From: Acidothermales bacterium
GTDB taxonomy: Bacteria > Actinomycetota > Actinomycetes > Streptosporangiales > WHST01
Length of the DNA stretch: 6,773 nt
Assembly: GCA_017354575.1 (NCBI GenBank)
Contig: JAFMQP010000218.1
Coordinates: 1-6,773, forward strand
Reading direction: 5' to 3'
The notes beneath the pieces are model-generated. The model searched no databases, had not been told where the DNA came from, and saw nothing but the letters and a program-made list of their open reading frames with translations. The translations under genes were made by a program, and so were the position numbers. Below, piece after piece: positions 6,615 through 6,773 of this stretch (its first letter is position 1; every line of letters starts with the position of its first letter).

Positions 6615-6773
6615 GCGACCGCCTCCAGCCGTTGTGCCCGTTCACTCGCGCGACCGAGCGCGTCGCGCACCAGTTTGGTGAGCACCGAACCGGCGAACGC
6701 GTCGTCGGCCGCGTCGCGCGCGCACGCGGCGGCGTCGCCGATGGCCTCCGGCGTACAGGACGCGCCGCGCAAG
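6611..6773 (-). CDS. Molybdenum hydroxylase medium (FAD-binding) subunit, C-terminal fragment (CoxM-like)
   Basis: A minus-strand frame is open from the right edge to a TGA at 6613-6611, giving 53 codons. The segment TPEAIGDAA (7-15) followed by DAFAGSVLTKLVRDALGRA (25-43) resembles the end of the CO_deh_flav_C domain, where family members typically read 'sp.y....a.vl.rRal..a' before a short tail. Its position directly before the iron-sulfur subunit, with a 4-base ATGA overlap, matches the usual medium-small-large order. The FAD-binding domain and the start are beyond the window. The identity rests mainly on context, because the visible part is poorly conserved. Confidence 0.75.
   Translation of the reverse strand, partial: LRGASCTPEAIGDAAACARDAADDAFAGSVLTKLVRDALGRASERAQRLEAVA
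6622..6626 (-). promoter_or_regulatory. Ribosome binding site of the small hydroxylase subunit
   Basis: GGAGG on the minus strand, 7 bases before the ATG at 6614, within the last codons of the medium-subunit gene. Confidence 0.7.

Noticed and set aside
1..6773. tRNA or rRNA genes, CRISPR arrays, insertion sequences, riboswitches, Zur boxes
   Set aside because: Nothing with the required structure or repeats was seen on either strand, and nearly every base is accounted for by protein-coding genes.

Overview
This is a GC-rich window (roughly 70% by eye) with strong third-position G/C use and frequent GGAGG ribosome binding sites. It looks like an actinobacterium. The Zur, the winged-helix protein and the CoxMSL-type hydroxylase all resemble actinobacterial family members as I remember them; I cannot name a genus. 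Every gene I can support lies on the minus strand, so genes are read from the right edge to the left. There is almost no non-coding DNA: the largest gap is about 37 bases, and most neighbours overlap or abut.

Right part (6773 down to 3664): a three-subunit molybdenum hydroxylase of the xanthine dehydrogenase / CO dehydrogenase superfamily. It starts with the C-terminal tail of the FAD-binding medium subunit, cut by the window edge. The small two-[2Fe-2S] subunit and the large molybdopterin subunit follow. The subunits are joined by 4-base ATGA start/stop overlaps. The active-site loop of the large subunit reads AHRGFGK, not the AYxCSFR of true form I CO dehydrogenase, so the substrate is unknown. 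An enoyl-CoA hydratase/isomerase-family protein (3671 to 2946) follows, overlapping the large subunit by 8 bases. It keeps only one of the two catalytic glutamates of classical hydratases.

Middle (2908 to 2105): the most unusual object here. A single uninterrupted reading frame begins as a GntR/FCD-family regulator (whole DNA-binding domain and the first part of the FCD domain). At about position 2521 it becomes, in frame, the C-terminal half of an ABC-3 family zinc/manganese permease. The rest of the regulator, the first half of the permease, and any binding-protein and ATPase genes that normally accompany it are absent. This looks like a deletion scar joining two operons, or an assembly chimera.

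Left part (2108 to 1): a complete second ABC-3 metal permease, overlapping the chimera by a GTGA, then a clear Zur zinc-uptake repressor 14 bases downstream. Last is a winged-helix (HTH_42 / AlkZ-like) protein that overlaps the end of zur and runs off the left edge. The layout suggests that the zinc genes have lost their own upstream promoter region and are now read, if at all, from the hydroxylase operon. I see no RNA gene, insertion sequence, CRISPR array or convincing terminator.
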